Below are positions 1 to 10,534 of a DNA stretch of 64,000 nt, piece by piece. Position numbers and translations under genes: made by a program. Below the pieces are notes generated by a model. That model saw only the letters and a program-made list of their open reading frames with translations, was not told the origin of the DNA and ran no database searches. How positions within the stretch are numbered: the stretch's first letter is position 1; every line of letters begins with the position of its first letter. Origin of the DNA: Phaseolus vulgaris (taxonomy: Eukaryota; Streptophyta; Magnoliopsida; Fabales; Fabaceae); contig NC_023754.2 in assembly GCF_000499845.2 (NCBI RefSeq), positions 9,307,335 to 9,371,334 on the forward strand. The letters run 5' to 3'.

Positions 1-414
1 GTTACTATGTTATGCAGTGGATGTTGACTATTACGCGGTCTGGAATTGATAGAGGTTAGGATGAGGTAATACCTCAACACAAAAACACTTTAAAATTTGG
101 GGTTTATTATTTATGCACTAATTCAAAAAAAAATTTAAATGTCACAATTTTTCAATGATCCACAACCGCTAGATTCAGAAGCATTGGAGTATGTGAAGAC
201 AACATGGTCAAAATATTTTGTAACAATGTATAACACCTTATGATAGATGAATGATTAGAATTTAGAATGACATTGAACTTTTTCATATATTGTAGAACTT
301 TTTGTAGAATGTTATATGTACTTAATTTATTCTATGTAATCTTTCATATTTAAATTATGATATTATATGCATGCATTATTGTTTTGGAAATTTAATATTT
401 TATGCAGGATTGGA

Positions 415-468
<54 letters not shown>

Positions 469-772
469 CAACATTTTCTTTAAAAAAATACATTTATAAC
501 GATGGTTGCATGTTAGAACCGTCTTTAAAAAAATAAAAAAAAAAGTTTGAATGACACCATTTATAACCGTCTTTAAAAATATAGTTTTTTTCGCCGTTTA
601 TTTTCTAGAATAACAATGGTTTTTACACGTGTCGTTAATATGCTTTCATAACGATGGTTCCCGAATCGTCGTTATAACCAGTTGATTTATAATGACTCCA
701 AAGTAACGACGGTTCTAAACCGTCTTCATATGGTCTTTTTAACCGTTGTTAAAACACGTTTCTGCAGTAGTG
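1..772 (+). mobile_element. 3' end of a CACTA (En/Spm-type) transposon, cut by the window edge
   Basis: The segment ends in GCAGTAGTG, the inverse of a CACTA terminus (CACTACTGCAGAAAC read on the minus strand). About 480-760 carries degenerate subterminal repeats in both orientations, such as AACGACGGTT and AACCGTCTT, as expected for transposase binding sites in CACTA elements. Bases 1-400 align by eye, in reverse complement, with 26180-26594 plus 29801-29840 of the second CACTA element here. The two are therefore relatives, and this one lacks the Copia insertion found in the other. No coding sequence is visible in this part. The target duplication cannot be checked because the other end is outside the window. 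Confidence 0.75.
417..465. repeat. (AT)n microsatellite
   Basis: An uninterrupted run of about 24 AT units inside the CACTA fragment. Confidence 0.95.
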
Positions 773-1056
773 TTGAACTCACATCATGAAAAATTATAAC
801 GAAAACAATTTTAGCATTTAATTGAGTAAAAATAAAGAGAAATAGACACAAATTTACACTAGTTCATCCCATAACCAGGGCTACCTCCAATCTCTTTAAG
901 CAAACCGCTTAAGAGCATTCACTAACGCAAGCATTCTTACACCTCTTTAGGTATACAAGTATTCTTACATCTTTTCAAGTCACCCAATATTCTTACTGCT
1001 CTATAAGGCACCAAGTATTCTCCATCTCTTTAGAAAATCAGTCATCATCTCCCCTT
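773..1056. other. Non-coding host DNA of the retrotransposon nest, left part
   Basis: No ORF or RNA gene is visible. The stretch contains loosely repeated phrases around CTTTAGG, ACAAGTATTCTTACA and CTCTTTAG. It is directly continuous with 12501 onward once the nested insertion is removed, because the 5-bp duplication CCCTT flanks the insertion on both sides. It may itself be an old repeat, but I could not assign it. Confidence 0.4.
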
Positions 1057-2009
1057 TGTTGAACCAAGTGGTGTTCAATGTTTTGAAGAATCAAATCCTT
1101 TGAAGGATGATGAAGCCTCTGCTTTGCTTGATGCTGCTGTGCTGGTTTTAGCCTTGTTATGAGGTAGTTCAATGTTGTAATCAACACTTAGATTAAATCT
1201 CAAAGCAATTAGCATCTCAATTTTAACAAAGCAAAATTATTTTCAAACTAAGTTGAAACAATCGATTGTTTTGTCGAAACAACCGATTGTTTACACTTAG
1301 GTGTTTTGAGAAAGTTTGAAAACTGTTTTTGAATGGTGTTTTTGTTAAGTAACAAAACAACCGATTGATTCGAGGAAACAATCGATTGTTTGTTTTAAAA
1401 CCATAACAGAAAAACTGTTTTCTTTGACTGAGCTTTAAATGCTTTAACAGAATACGCTCCAGTCATTAAATGCTTTGACCAATCAATTTTAAATGCAATT
1501 AAGAGTTTGTTAAGATTTGATAACAAACTATATTCTTAGATATATTCTGAAAAATAGTTTTGATATATTAAGAATCTTGAAACAAAGTTTTTCATAAAAG
1601 AGTTTTTCATAGTATTCTGAGATTGCTAAAGAGTTGAGAGATAGATCAAGGTGCTGAATAGGATTCTCTTGTATTGATTTCAGATTTCCATCTGTAACAA
1701 GTGTAATCTTTGTAAACTGCTGAACAATTTGCTTGTGTGTGTTGCTGAGATTGGTTGTGTGTTCTTGAGGTGTTCAAGATCAACAATCTTAGTGTTGGCC
1801 AAGGAGAGTGTGTTTCTTGAGGTGTTCAAGGTCATTCTCTTGGTTGTGGTGTAAGTGATCAAGGTGTGGTTGCTTAGTGGATATCCTCAGGGTTTCTGAG
1901 AAGACTGGATGTAGCTCTAGTTTTGAGTGAACCAGTATAAACAACTGTGTACAATCTCTCTATCCTTATCTCTTTAAATTCAGTTTGTTTGTTGTTTGCT
2001 GGTATAAAC

Positions 2010-3780
2010 TGTTGAAGAAGGTTGCTGCCCCTTCAAGATTGTGTTTGATGAAGACTTCTATGTACATTTCATTTGTATTTTGCTTTGCTTTAAGTATGTC
2101 TTAGGTAGTACTTAGAGGTTGTCTAAGAGTGGACTTTTTGCTGAGTAACTCACCTCAAAACCACTGACCATGTGATAAGAACAAGCATAAGTTTTCTTAA
2201 ACTGTTTTTCACATGTTTTACAAAAAACACGTTTACTGCATAAAAATAAATCTGTTCTTTTCTAAATAAAGATATTCATTTTTTAAACTGATGCCTTGGC
2301 TAAGTCTTGTGGAAATTAGATTTTGTGCATCAGGTATTTTGACTAAGTCTTCTTCTTTTCAAAATGACTGAGTTTTAAATAGTTAAACTTTCTCTGTTTT
2401 CGTTTTGAAAAATAAATCTGTTCATCTGTAAATGAATAGATTCTTTTTGTCTCTGGTGCCATGTCAAGCTTAAACGTTTTCAGTTTTATCTCTGCACCAG
2501 AATGGTTGACTAAGTCTCCTCACTTAACAAATTCTCTAACTGCTTTTTGAAAATAAATCTGTTCATTTTATTTTCAATCTGTTCATTTTATAACAGCTTT
2601 AACTGTTTTTCAAAAATCTGTTATAAGTTGGTTTTCTATAAAATGAAAACTTGTTTATGAGTTTAAGCATCGTTCATACATTTGCAAAAACTAGTTTTAC
2701 AGCAGAGAATCAAAAGTTTACAAAGGATTAGCATTTGTTCTTCAAAGATTTCGAAAATCACAAAGTGCTTGTTCTTGGTTTGGTTCCAAAAGCTTGGTGT
2801 GAGGTGCTGCTACTGTTCTAGCAATCTTGCCTACTGGTTTAAGGCAGATCTTTGTATCCTCAATCAGGTGTAGTCGTTTCACTTCTCATTGCTTGTAATA
2901 GTTTGGTTAAACACTCTTCTTGATAGGTTTTCTTGGAGAGTGTGTGTGTGAGCTGAAATAGGTTTTTTCAGCAAGAGTACCTAAGTTCTTGTAGGTTTCA
3001 AGAACAGTGGGAATTGTACTTGGTTGTACTGTGTTTTAGTGATTGCCACCTGGTTTTGGTGAAGACTGGATGTAGCTCAGTTGAGTGAACCAGTATAACT
3101 GCTTGTGTTCATTCTCTCTCACTCTCTGCAATTTCATTTCTGCATAATTGATAAAACAACAAAGAAATAAATCTGTTCAAGTGAAAATAAATTTGTTCTT
3201 TCTGGGCTCAGTTCATACTGTTCTTAACTTCTGAAAAGTTGTTTGATTCTGATAAGAACATATAAAATTTGTTAAAAGTCACTGCAACAGATTGACTGTG
3301 ATAGGTTGCTCAAGAAATTGTCAAAGCTATTAATTGAACCTTAAACAATTGCTTAAAATTGAAGTTTGCTGTTCTGTGATTCACTGTTCTTAATTTCTGG
3401 AAAATTGTTTGATATCAAGAAGAACACTCATAGTTTGTTAAAGGCCACTGGAACAGGTTGATTGTAAAGGTTATTCAATTAATTGACATGCTATCAATTG
3501 AACCTTAATCACTTGCTTGAAACTGAAGTTTGCTGTTTTGGTGTTTCACTGGTTTTTGTTCTAATATCAGTGTGTGCATCTGGAAAGTCTATCTGCATAA
3601 TCTTGTGATTAACCTTGCTGTATAAACGCTTTTCAAACAAAAGCAGAGCTGAAATAAATCTGTTCATTTTCACATAAATCGATTTATTTTCTGTAAACTG
3701 TGTTAAACACTGTTTCTGCGAGAAAGTTTTAAAAGGTCAATTCACCCCCCTTTTGAACTTTGGCACTATTAAATCCAACA
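2010..3780 (+). repeat. 5' LTR of the Copia element
   Basis: It starts TGTTGAAGAAGG and ends AAATCCAACA, just before the primer binding site. It is repeated at 10535-12306. Several short copies of AAATAAATCTGTTC lie within it. Confidence 0.93.
2637..2643 (+). promoter_or_regulatory. Probable TATA box in the Copia 5' LTR
   Basis: TATAAAA in the context TTCTATAAAATGAAAAC, conserved in the 3' LTR at 11162-11168. It would start transcription near 2670, leaving a U3 of about 0.65 kb. This rests on sequence alone. Confidence 0.4.
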
Positions 3781-3782
3781 AT

Positions 3783-3795
3783 TGGTATCAAGAGC
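3783..3795 (+). other. Primer binding site (initiator tRNA-Met type)
   Basis: TGGTATCAAGAGC lies two bases after the 5' LTR. It matches the usual Copia site TGGTATCAGAGC, complementary to the tRNA-Met 3' end, apart from one extra A. The gag-bearing derivative at 27669 has a related site with one further change (TGGCATCAAGAGT). Confidence 0.75.
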
Positions 3796-3830
3796 TAGGA
3801 CTTGTATTTTAATCAAGTTTGTTTGTAATA

Positions 3831-5496
3831 ATGTCTGAGTTTAATGTGCTTTTTGCTGAGGGTTCTGCTGTTAATAGACCACCTATGTTCAATGGAATGA
3901 ATTATGCATTTTGGAAAGTTAGAATGAGAATTTTCATGGAATCCATTGATGCATTAATTTGGGAAGCTGTGGTCAATGGACCTTATGTGCCAATGCAGGT
4001 TGTCAAGGATGAAGAAAAGGTAAAGCCAAGATCAGAATGGAATGAGACCGAAAGGAGGAAGGCTCAACATGATCTTGGGGCCAAGAACATCATAACCTCT
4101 GCATTGACAATGGATGAGTTCTTCAGGATATCTCAATGTAAGTCAGCTAAGGAGATGTGGGAAGTCTTAGAAGTGACTCATGAGGGTACTGAAGATGTGA
4201 AAAGGTCAAGGAAACATGCTCTCATCCAAGAATATGAACTGTTCAGAATGCAACCCGAGGAGAGCATTGCTGATGTGCAGAAAAGATTCACCCATATTGT
4301 GAATCACCTCACTGGCTTGGGAAAAGAATTTGACAGAGAGGAACTCAACATAAAGATATTGAAGTGCCTCGACAGAAGCTGGCAACCAAAGGTGACAGCT
4401 ATCTCTGAAAGTCGTGATCTGTCAAAGTTGGGAACTGCTGCATTGTTTGGAAAGCTGATGGAGCATGAGCTAGAGCTCAAAAGACTCAAAGAGCAGGAAA
4501 CAACAGAGAGAAAACCCAAAGGGCTTGCACTGAAAGCAACTGAACTGAATGAGATCAAGGAAGAAAAAGAAGATGCTGAAGATGATGACACAATCAGCCT
4601 TCTTACAAAAAGATTCAGCAAATTCCTGAGGAAGAAAAGCAGAAACAGGAACCAGCAGAAAAGAAGGTATCTCAAACCCAATGATTCAAGTTCCTCTAAA
4701 TATACTTGCTTTGGCTGTGGCAAAACAGGGCATATCAAAACAGATTGTCCAGACAATCAAACAAGGGACAAATCTGCCAGCAAGAAATTTGAAAGGAACA
4801 AGGGAAGAAGAGCCTACATCTCATGGGAGGAAAATGAAGCATCCTCAACCAGCAGCTCTTCAACAGAAGATGAGGAGAATAATTTGTGCTTCATGATGAA
4901 GGATGAGGAGTCAAGCTCTGATTCAGTAAGTATTTTTTCTGCTGATTCTGATAACTATGATGATTTGCTTGCTGCCTTCAAGGAAACACATGATGAAGCA
5001 AATAGGCTAGCTGTAATATGCAATAAGCTGCAAAAGGTAAATAATGTGTTGGCACCTAAAGTAAAAACACTTGAGGAAGAATTGCATAAGGCCAAAACAG
5101 ATTTGGTAAGCCTTGAACTATCTTGCTTGCATGCCTATATTAAAACCTGTGAAAACTGCAAAAAAATTGGAAAAACAAGTGGAGTATTTGCTGAAAACCC
5201 TTTCCAATTTCACCAAGGGAAGAGAAAACCTTGAGTCTCTCCTTGGATCACAGAATGCTGTTTTCAATAAGAATGGACTTGGTTATACCCCTGGAAATGT
5301 AACCAATGTCAAAAAGCTTTCAAGTTTTTTTGTTCCAGCAAAATCAGTTTTTTCAGCTTTTAACAGTGGCAAAAAGGCATCTCATGTAACCTGTTTTTAC
5401 TGCATGAAATCTGGTCATACATCTAGGTCTTGCATTGCTAGAAAACATCTTGTGCCTAAGAACTTAGCAAAATGGCTACCAAAGAGAAGGTTTTAA
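3831..5496 (+). pseudogene. gag: Copia Gag, broken by one frameshift
   Basis: The first ATG at 3831 gives a protein opening MSEFNVLFAEGSAVNRPPMF, typical of the N-terminal region of plant Copia Gag. A nucleocapsid zinc knuckle follows at about 4705-4750 (CFGCGKTGHIKTDC, pattern CX2CX4HX4C), then an acidic serine-rich stretch and a heptad-rich, coiled-coil-like segment. The first frame ends at 5234. The matching Gag at 27726-29455 shows that the reading should pass into another frame near the A-run at about 5159-5165. That second frame carries a further knuckle (CFYCMKSGHTSRSC) and stops at 5496. The frameshift could be decay or programmed; the long A-run suggests slippage. Gag would coat element RNA in cytoplasmic particles. 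Confidence 0.85.
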
Positions 5497-5530
5497 TCTG
5501 TGCTGGACCCTATACTGAAAAGGGTACCAT

Positions 5531-8500
5531 TTGTATCATTTTTATTCTGTTTTGCAGATTGGCAGCAAGAAAAATCAGTGGTACTTGGGTAGTGGCTGTT
5601 CCAAGCATATGACTGGAGATCTTACAAAGTTTACCAGCTTGAAGCTCAAAGCAGAAGGACATGTAACCTATGGTGATAATAACCGAGGGAGGATTTTGGG
5701 TAGAGGCACTGTTGGAACAGGGAACTCAACAACCATTGAGAATGTGCTGTATGTAGAAGGACTCAAGCATAGTCTTCTCAGCATAAGTCAGCTTTGTGAC
5801 AAAGGATACAAAGTGAATTTTGAGTCAAATGGCTGCACAATCTCAAGTAATTCATCTAGTAAGGTATTGTTTACTGCTAAGAGAGTGAATAACATTTATC
5901 TGTTGAATATCATGGAAACTAACTCTTCAAATGAGTGTTTGCTGTCCAGAAGTGATGAGTCTTGGTTGTGGCACAGAAGGTTAGCTCACATACACACAAA
6001 TCACTTGAATAAATTTAAATCTAAAGATTTAGTTTCTGGTTTGCCGAACATTAAATTTCAGGACAACAGGCTTTGTGATGCTTGTGTGAAAGGTAAACAA
6101 ATCAAATCCTCTTTCAAGTTAAAGGATATTGTCTCTACAAAAAATCCATTGGATGTGTTACATATGGACTTATTTGGTCCATCTAGAGTTGCTAGCTTGG
6201 CTGGAAATTTGTATGCTTTAGTTGTTGTGGATGATTACTCTAGATTTACATGGACTTTATTTCTTGCACATAAACATGATGCTTACACTGCCTTTAAGAA
6301 ATTAGCAAAAATTCTGCAAAATGAAAATGGTTGCTGCATAAAATCAATTCGAAGTGATCATGGGGGAGAGTTTCAAAATGCTAAGTTTGAGAGGTTCTGT
6401 GAGAAGCATGGGATAGCACATACCTTTTTAGCCCCTAGGACACCCCAACAAAATGGTGTAGTTGAAAGGAAAAATAGATCACTAGAGGAACTAGCTAGAA
6501 CTATGTTAAATGAATCTAAGCTTCCTAAGTATTTTTGGGCTGATGCTGTTTATACTGCAGGTTATGTCTTAAATAGGACCTTAATAAGACCAATTCTTAA
6601 GAAAACCCCATATGAATTGTATAAGGGCAGAAAACCTAGTGTGAGCCACCTTAGAGTATTTGGGTGTAAATGTTTTATACTGAATAATGGCAAAGAAAAT
6701 CTTGGTAAGTTTGATGCTAAATCTGATGAAGGTGTGCACATTGGTTATGCTTTGAATGGTCATGCATATAGAGTCTTCAATAAAAGGTTGCTTATAGTAG
6801 AAGAATCAATGCATGTTGTTTTTTATGAAACTGATCATAGCCTATCTAAAATTGCTGATGACCTTGACAGTAATGAATTTAAATATGTTTTAAATCAAAA
6901 TGAATCGATTCATTTTGATACTGCTGATACACATGCTATACAAGAATCTACTGCAGCTGCAGGTTTGCCAAAAGAGTGGAAAACCCCAAGAGATTTAACA
7001 CTTGATAATGTCATTGGGAACATTGAGATAGGAGTGTCAACTAGAAAATCCTTGAACAATTTCTGTGAAGCAATGGCCTTTGTATCTCAAGTTGAACCCA
7101 AGAATTTGAATGAAGCTCTCAAGGACAGCAACTGGATTTTAGCTATGCAAGAGGAACTAAATCAGTTTGCTCTTAATGAGGTCTGGACTCTTTTTCCTAG
7201 AATACCTGAGATGAATATAATTGGGACAAAATGGGTATTTAGAAACAAGATGGATGAGCATGGAGTGATCACCAGAAACAAGGCGAGGCTAGTAGCTAAA
7301 GGGTACAATCAAGAAGAAGGGATAGACTATGATGAGACATATGCACCAGTGGCTCGGTTAGAAGCTGTTAGACTGCTGCTTGCCTTCTCCTGCATCAAAG
7401 GGTTCAAGCTATTTCAAATGGATGTGAAGAGTGCCTTTCTAAATGGTTATATTAATGAAGAGGTATTTGTTTCACAGCCACCAGGTTTTGAAGACCATCA
7501 ACATCCAGAATATGTGTTCAAACTCCAAAAGGCTCTCTATGGACTCAAGCAAGCTCTTAGGCAATGGTATGAGAGGCTAAGTGATTTTCTCACCTCACAA
7601 GGCTATGACAGAGGCACATCAGATAAGACCTTGTTCATTAAGAAGAAAGGAGATGACTCAATTCTAGTCCAAGTATATGTGGATGACATCATTTTTGGAT
7701 CAAACAATGGAAAATTGTGTGAAGCTTTCGTGAAAGTCATGAAGAGTGAGTTTGAAATGTCAATGATGGGTGAGTTGAACTATTTTCTAGGCTTGCAGGT
7801 CAAACAACTCAAGGATGGCATTTTCTTAAGTCAAGCTAAGTATTGCAAGGATCTACTGAAGAAATTTGAAATGGACAAGTGTAAACCAATCAGCACACCC
7901 TTCTCAACAAGCTGTCATTTGGATCATGATGAAGCTGGAATTTCTGTTGATGAAACCAAATACAGAGGACTCATAGGATCACTACTGTATCTCACTGCCA
8001 GCAGGCCAGATATAATATTTGTAGTGTGCATGTGTGCAAGGTTTCAATCTGCTCCTAAAGAATCACACTACAATGCTGTCAAAAGAATTTTGAAGTATTT
8101 ACAAGGAACTAAAGAAGTTGGCTTGTGGTATCCAGGTAATGTTTCATTAAGCTTAACTGGATATTCTGATTCAGATTTTGCAGGTTGCAAAATTGATAGG
8201 AAGAGCACGAGTGGAACCTGTCATTTGCTAGGATCAAGCTTGATCTCATGGCAATGCAAAAAACAGGCTTGTGTAGCTCTCTCCACTGCTGAAGCAGAAT
8301 ACATTGCAGCAGGGAGTTGTTGTGCTCAAACTATATGGCTAAGACAACAATTGAATGATTTTGGTATCTTACTTAACCATATACCTCTGTTGTGTGATAA
8401 TACAAGTGCAATCAACTTAACCAAAAATCCTGTCATGCATTCAAGAACCAAACACATTGAAATTAGACATCATTTTCTAAGGGAACACATATCTAATGGA

Positions 8501-8626
8501 ACATGTGATATTAAGTTCATTGGTACTGATTTACAACTTGCTGATTTGTTCACAAAACCATTAGCCAAAGATAGGTTTAATTTTCTGCTTAATGAATTGG
8601 GTATTATAAATGTCAATTGTGCCTAG
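5531..8626 (+). CDS. pol: Copia Pol polyprotein (protease, integrase, reverse transcriptase, RNase H)
   Basis: An open frame of about 1030 codons without its own ATG, so it would need frameshift or readthrough expression after Gag; it lies in a third frame relative to both gag pieces. Domains in order: protease near residue 20, the gag-pre-integrase HHCC region near 140-190, an integrase core with [15 protein letters not shown] and NGVVERKN supplying D, D and E, reverse transcriptase from [13 protein letters not shown] through YVDDIIFGS, and RNase H with SDSDFAG, STAEAEY and CDNTSA, ending near [10 protein letters not shown]. The protease motif reads LGSG where the family has LDSG, so the catalytic aspartate is lost by one base change (GGT for GAT). 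The reverse transcriptase has LKQALRQWY where LKQAPR is usual. It would copy element RNA and insert the cDNA, but the protease defect probably makes it inactive. Confidence 0.92.
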   Translation: MYHFYSVLQIGSKKNQWYLGSGCSKHMTGDLTKFTSLKLKAEGHVTYGDNNRGRILGRGTVGTGNSTTIENVLYVEGLKHSLLSISQLCDKGYKVNFESNGCTISSNSSSKVLFTAKRVNNIYLLNIMETNSSNECLLSRSDESWLWHRRLAHIHTNHLNKFKSKDLVSGLPNIKFQDNRLCDACVKGKQIKSSFKLKDIVSTKNPLDVLHMDLFGPSRVASLAGNLYALVVVDDYSRFTWTLFLAHKHDAYTAFKKLAKILQNENGCCIKSIRSDHGGEFQNAKFERFCEKHGIAHTFLAPRTPQQNGVVERKNRSLEELARTMLNESKLPKYFWADAVYTAGYVLNRTLIRPILKKTPYELYKGRKPSVSHLRVFGCKCFILNNGKENLGKFDAKSDEGVHIGYALNGHAYRVFNKRLLIVEESMHVVFYETDHSLSKIADDLDSNEFKYVLNQNESIHFDTADTHAIQESTAAAGLPKEWKTPRDLTLDNVIGNIEIGVSTRKSLNNFCEAMAFVSQVEPKNLNEALKDSNWILAMQEELNQFALNEVWTLFPRIPEMNIIGTKWVFRNKMDEHGVITRNKARLVAKGYNQEEGIDYDETYAPVARLEAVRLLLAFSCIKGFKLFQMDVKSAFLNGYINEEVFVSQPPGFEDHQHPEYVFKLQKALYGLKQALRQWYERLSDFLTSQGYDRGTSDKTLFIKKKGDDSILVQVYVDDIIFGSNNGKLCEAFVKVMKSEFEMSMMGELNYFLGLQVKQLKDGIFLSQAKYCKDLLKKFEMDKCKPISTPFSTSCHLDHDEAGISVDETKYRGLIGSLLYLTASRPDIIFVVCMCARFQSAPKESHYNAVKRILKYLQGTKEVGLWYPGNVSLSLTGYSDSDFAGCKIDRKSTSGTCHLLGSSLISWQCKKQACVALSTAEAEYIAAGSCCAQTIWLRQQLNDFGILLNHIPLLCDNTSAINLTKNPVMHSRTKHIEIRHHFLREHISNGTCDIKFIGTDLQLADLFTKPLAKDRFNFLLNELGIINVNCA

Positions 8627-9034
8627 CAGTGAAAAATTAAATCTGTTTATTCGCAATTGAATGTGTTTATTTTCTGCACTGATATGCATTGATGACTAGG
8701 AAAGAGAAATTTTGATCTTTGACTGCTTGACTGACCTAGTGGGCATTAACCTCTGTACCTTTGACGGTTTTGGTCATGGTTATGTAACCGATTTGATGGT
8801 TTGGGTGCTCAATAAAGGCATGAGTATATGCATCGTGACCCTAAATATTTGTTGCATATTTTCAAAGATTCTCTGCACAAATTCAGAGCATAAAATCTTC
8901 ATGCATATCCACTCATAACTGTCATATCAACACATTCATTTCTATATAAATCTGTTTGAATACTTGCTACCCACATTGGCTATTCTTTTTCTGTTCTCAC
9001 CATTTGAAACCAAGAAAAGAATTCAGGTTCAACC

Positions 9035-10180
9035 ATGACTTCTTCTTCCAAGAAACAGAAAAATAAGGGGAAGCAAACCACCTTTAAAGGTGTGCTAGAA
9101 GGTTGGTTCGCTGGAAATGAAGAAGGCATCAATACCTACATTCACGAGACAAGCAGGAAGCAGATCAACATACCCAAAGTGTTGGATTTCAACTGGCTGA
9201 AATCTGAAAAACTGGTAGAAACAAGGGCTGTGTTGAAGCACCAGAAACTGAAAAAGATGTTGGAATTAACGGGTAATGTATATCCTGACTTGGTTAAGGT
9301 GTTTTACACTAACCTCACATTGGATGGAAAGAATGTTGTCTCTTATGTGAAAGGGACCAAGATGAAGATCACAAGTGAGGTGTGGAATTCTGTGGCTGGA
9401 ATAAAATATGCTGGATTGAAAGTAGGAAAGGGAAACACCAGTGGAATCCAAGAATTCAACAAGCTGCAATACTATAAAAGCTGCATGAGGAATCCTACAG
9501 AGAGTATAAACAGGTTCCATGCAGGGCACTTGAACCTCACTCCACGCCTAGTTGCCTACATCATAGCATGGCAACTTATTCCAAGAGGAACAAACCATGT
9601 TGTTTTACATGAAGAGGACCTAATCCTCCTATATTGCATCATGAACCAGATTAAGGTAAACTGGGTTTTCATTGTCAATGAACACATGCTTAAGTCAAAA
9701 AGGTTGGCTGATTACTGATTTCCCTATGCTATTCTCGTTTCCAAATTAATTGATTACTTTGGTGTTGATGTTACAAATGAGAGAAACGACCCTATCAAAG
9801 CTGTAAGTGAGATTGATAATTCAACTCTCACCAAAATGGGTTTTCACAAAATTGAAGACAAGTGGGTGGTTCTCAAGGAGAAGGACCCTCAAGCAGAACA
9901 TGAAGATGAGGACGAAGCTGTTCCTATGGATGATGACTCACCTGCTACCCAATCTGAACATGAGGAAGTTGCTGCAAATGTCATAGTTGCCTATCAAGCT
10001 CCAGAATACCGAGGAGAACCAATGTCTATGTTTGAAAGGCAAGTGCTGTATCGTCTTGATGTAATGTCTGCAGAACAAAGGGCATACTTTGAGACTACTC
10101 ATGCAAGGTTTCAACACCTTGATGATCAGATTGAAGGGGTTCAGGCACAACTTGCAGAGCTTTACTACAAGGATCAGTAG
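9035..10180 (+). pseudogene. Third ORF downstream of pol, interrupted by one in-frame TGA
   Basis: An ATG at 9035 opens 227 codons (start MTSSSKKQKNKGKQTTFKGV). A TGA at 9716-9718 stops it, and the same frame then runs on to 10180. The whole covers about 380 codons. The middle (YPDLVKVFYTNL, PRLVAYIIAWQLIPRGTNHV, EEDLILLYCIMNQIKVNWVF) resembles a group I recall as 'putative plant transposon protein', common in legume genomes; this is recall, not a search. The N-terminus is basic; the C-terminus is acidic, then heptad-like (RLDVMSAEQRAYFETTHARF). I see no convincing signal peptide or membrane span, so calling it envelope-like rests only on position. The TGA fits a CGA-to-TGA transition from methylated-CpG decay. 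The function is unknown. Confidence 0.75.
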
Positions 10181-10320
10181 TCATCTGTTTTTAATGCTTT
10201 CTTTATCAATTTTCAAATGTCTGTAATGCTGAACAATATGGTTTTATTTTCTGAACTATTATGGTTATGGTTTCTGTTTCATATTTGTTTTCCCTATGCT
10301 TATATGCTGTTTGATGAATT

Positions 10321-10332
10321 CAAAGGGGGAGA
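10321..10332 (+). other. Extra internal polypurine tract
   Basis: CAAAGGGGGAGA about 200 bp before the 3' LTR. It resembles the terminal tract AAACAGGGGGAGA. Multiple tracts before the 3' LTR are a known Sirevirus trait. Confidence 0.6.
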
Positions 10333-10520
10333 AAAATAGCTGCTGAAAAATAGCTCACCATGCTAGGTGAAGCTAGCTGAAACAGGGAGTTAACTCTGCA
10401 TCTTAAAACCATTTCTCATGCTATGCAATACTGCTGTTTTTTTCTGGTTTAAAATCTGGTGCAGTGCAGGTTCTTAAAGCAACAAAGCTATGAGGTTAGC
10501 TATGGGGATTTGTCTCCATC

Positions 10521-10534
10521 AAACAGGGGGAGAT
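10521..10534 (+). other. Polypurine tract priming plus-strand synthesis
   Basis: AAACAGGGGGAGAT directly abuts the 3' LTR start at 10535. Confidence 0.8.

Noticed and set aside
4304..4756. 150-codon minus-strand ORF within gag
   Set aside because: It is a shadow of the Gag frame, rich in leucine and serine from antisense of its lysine- and glutamate-rich codons.
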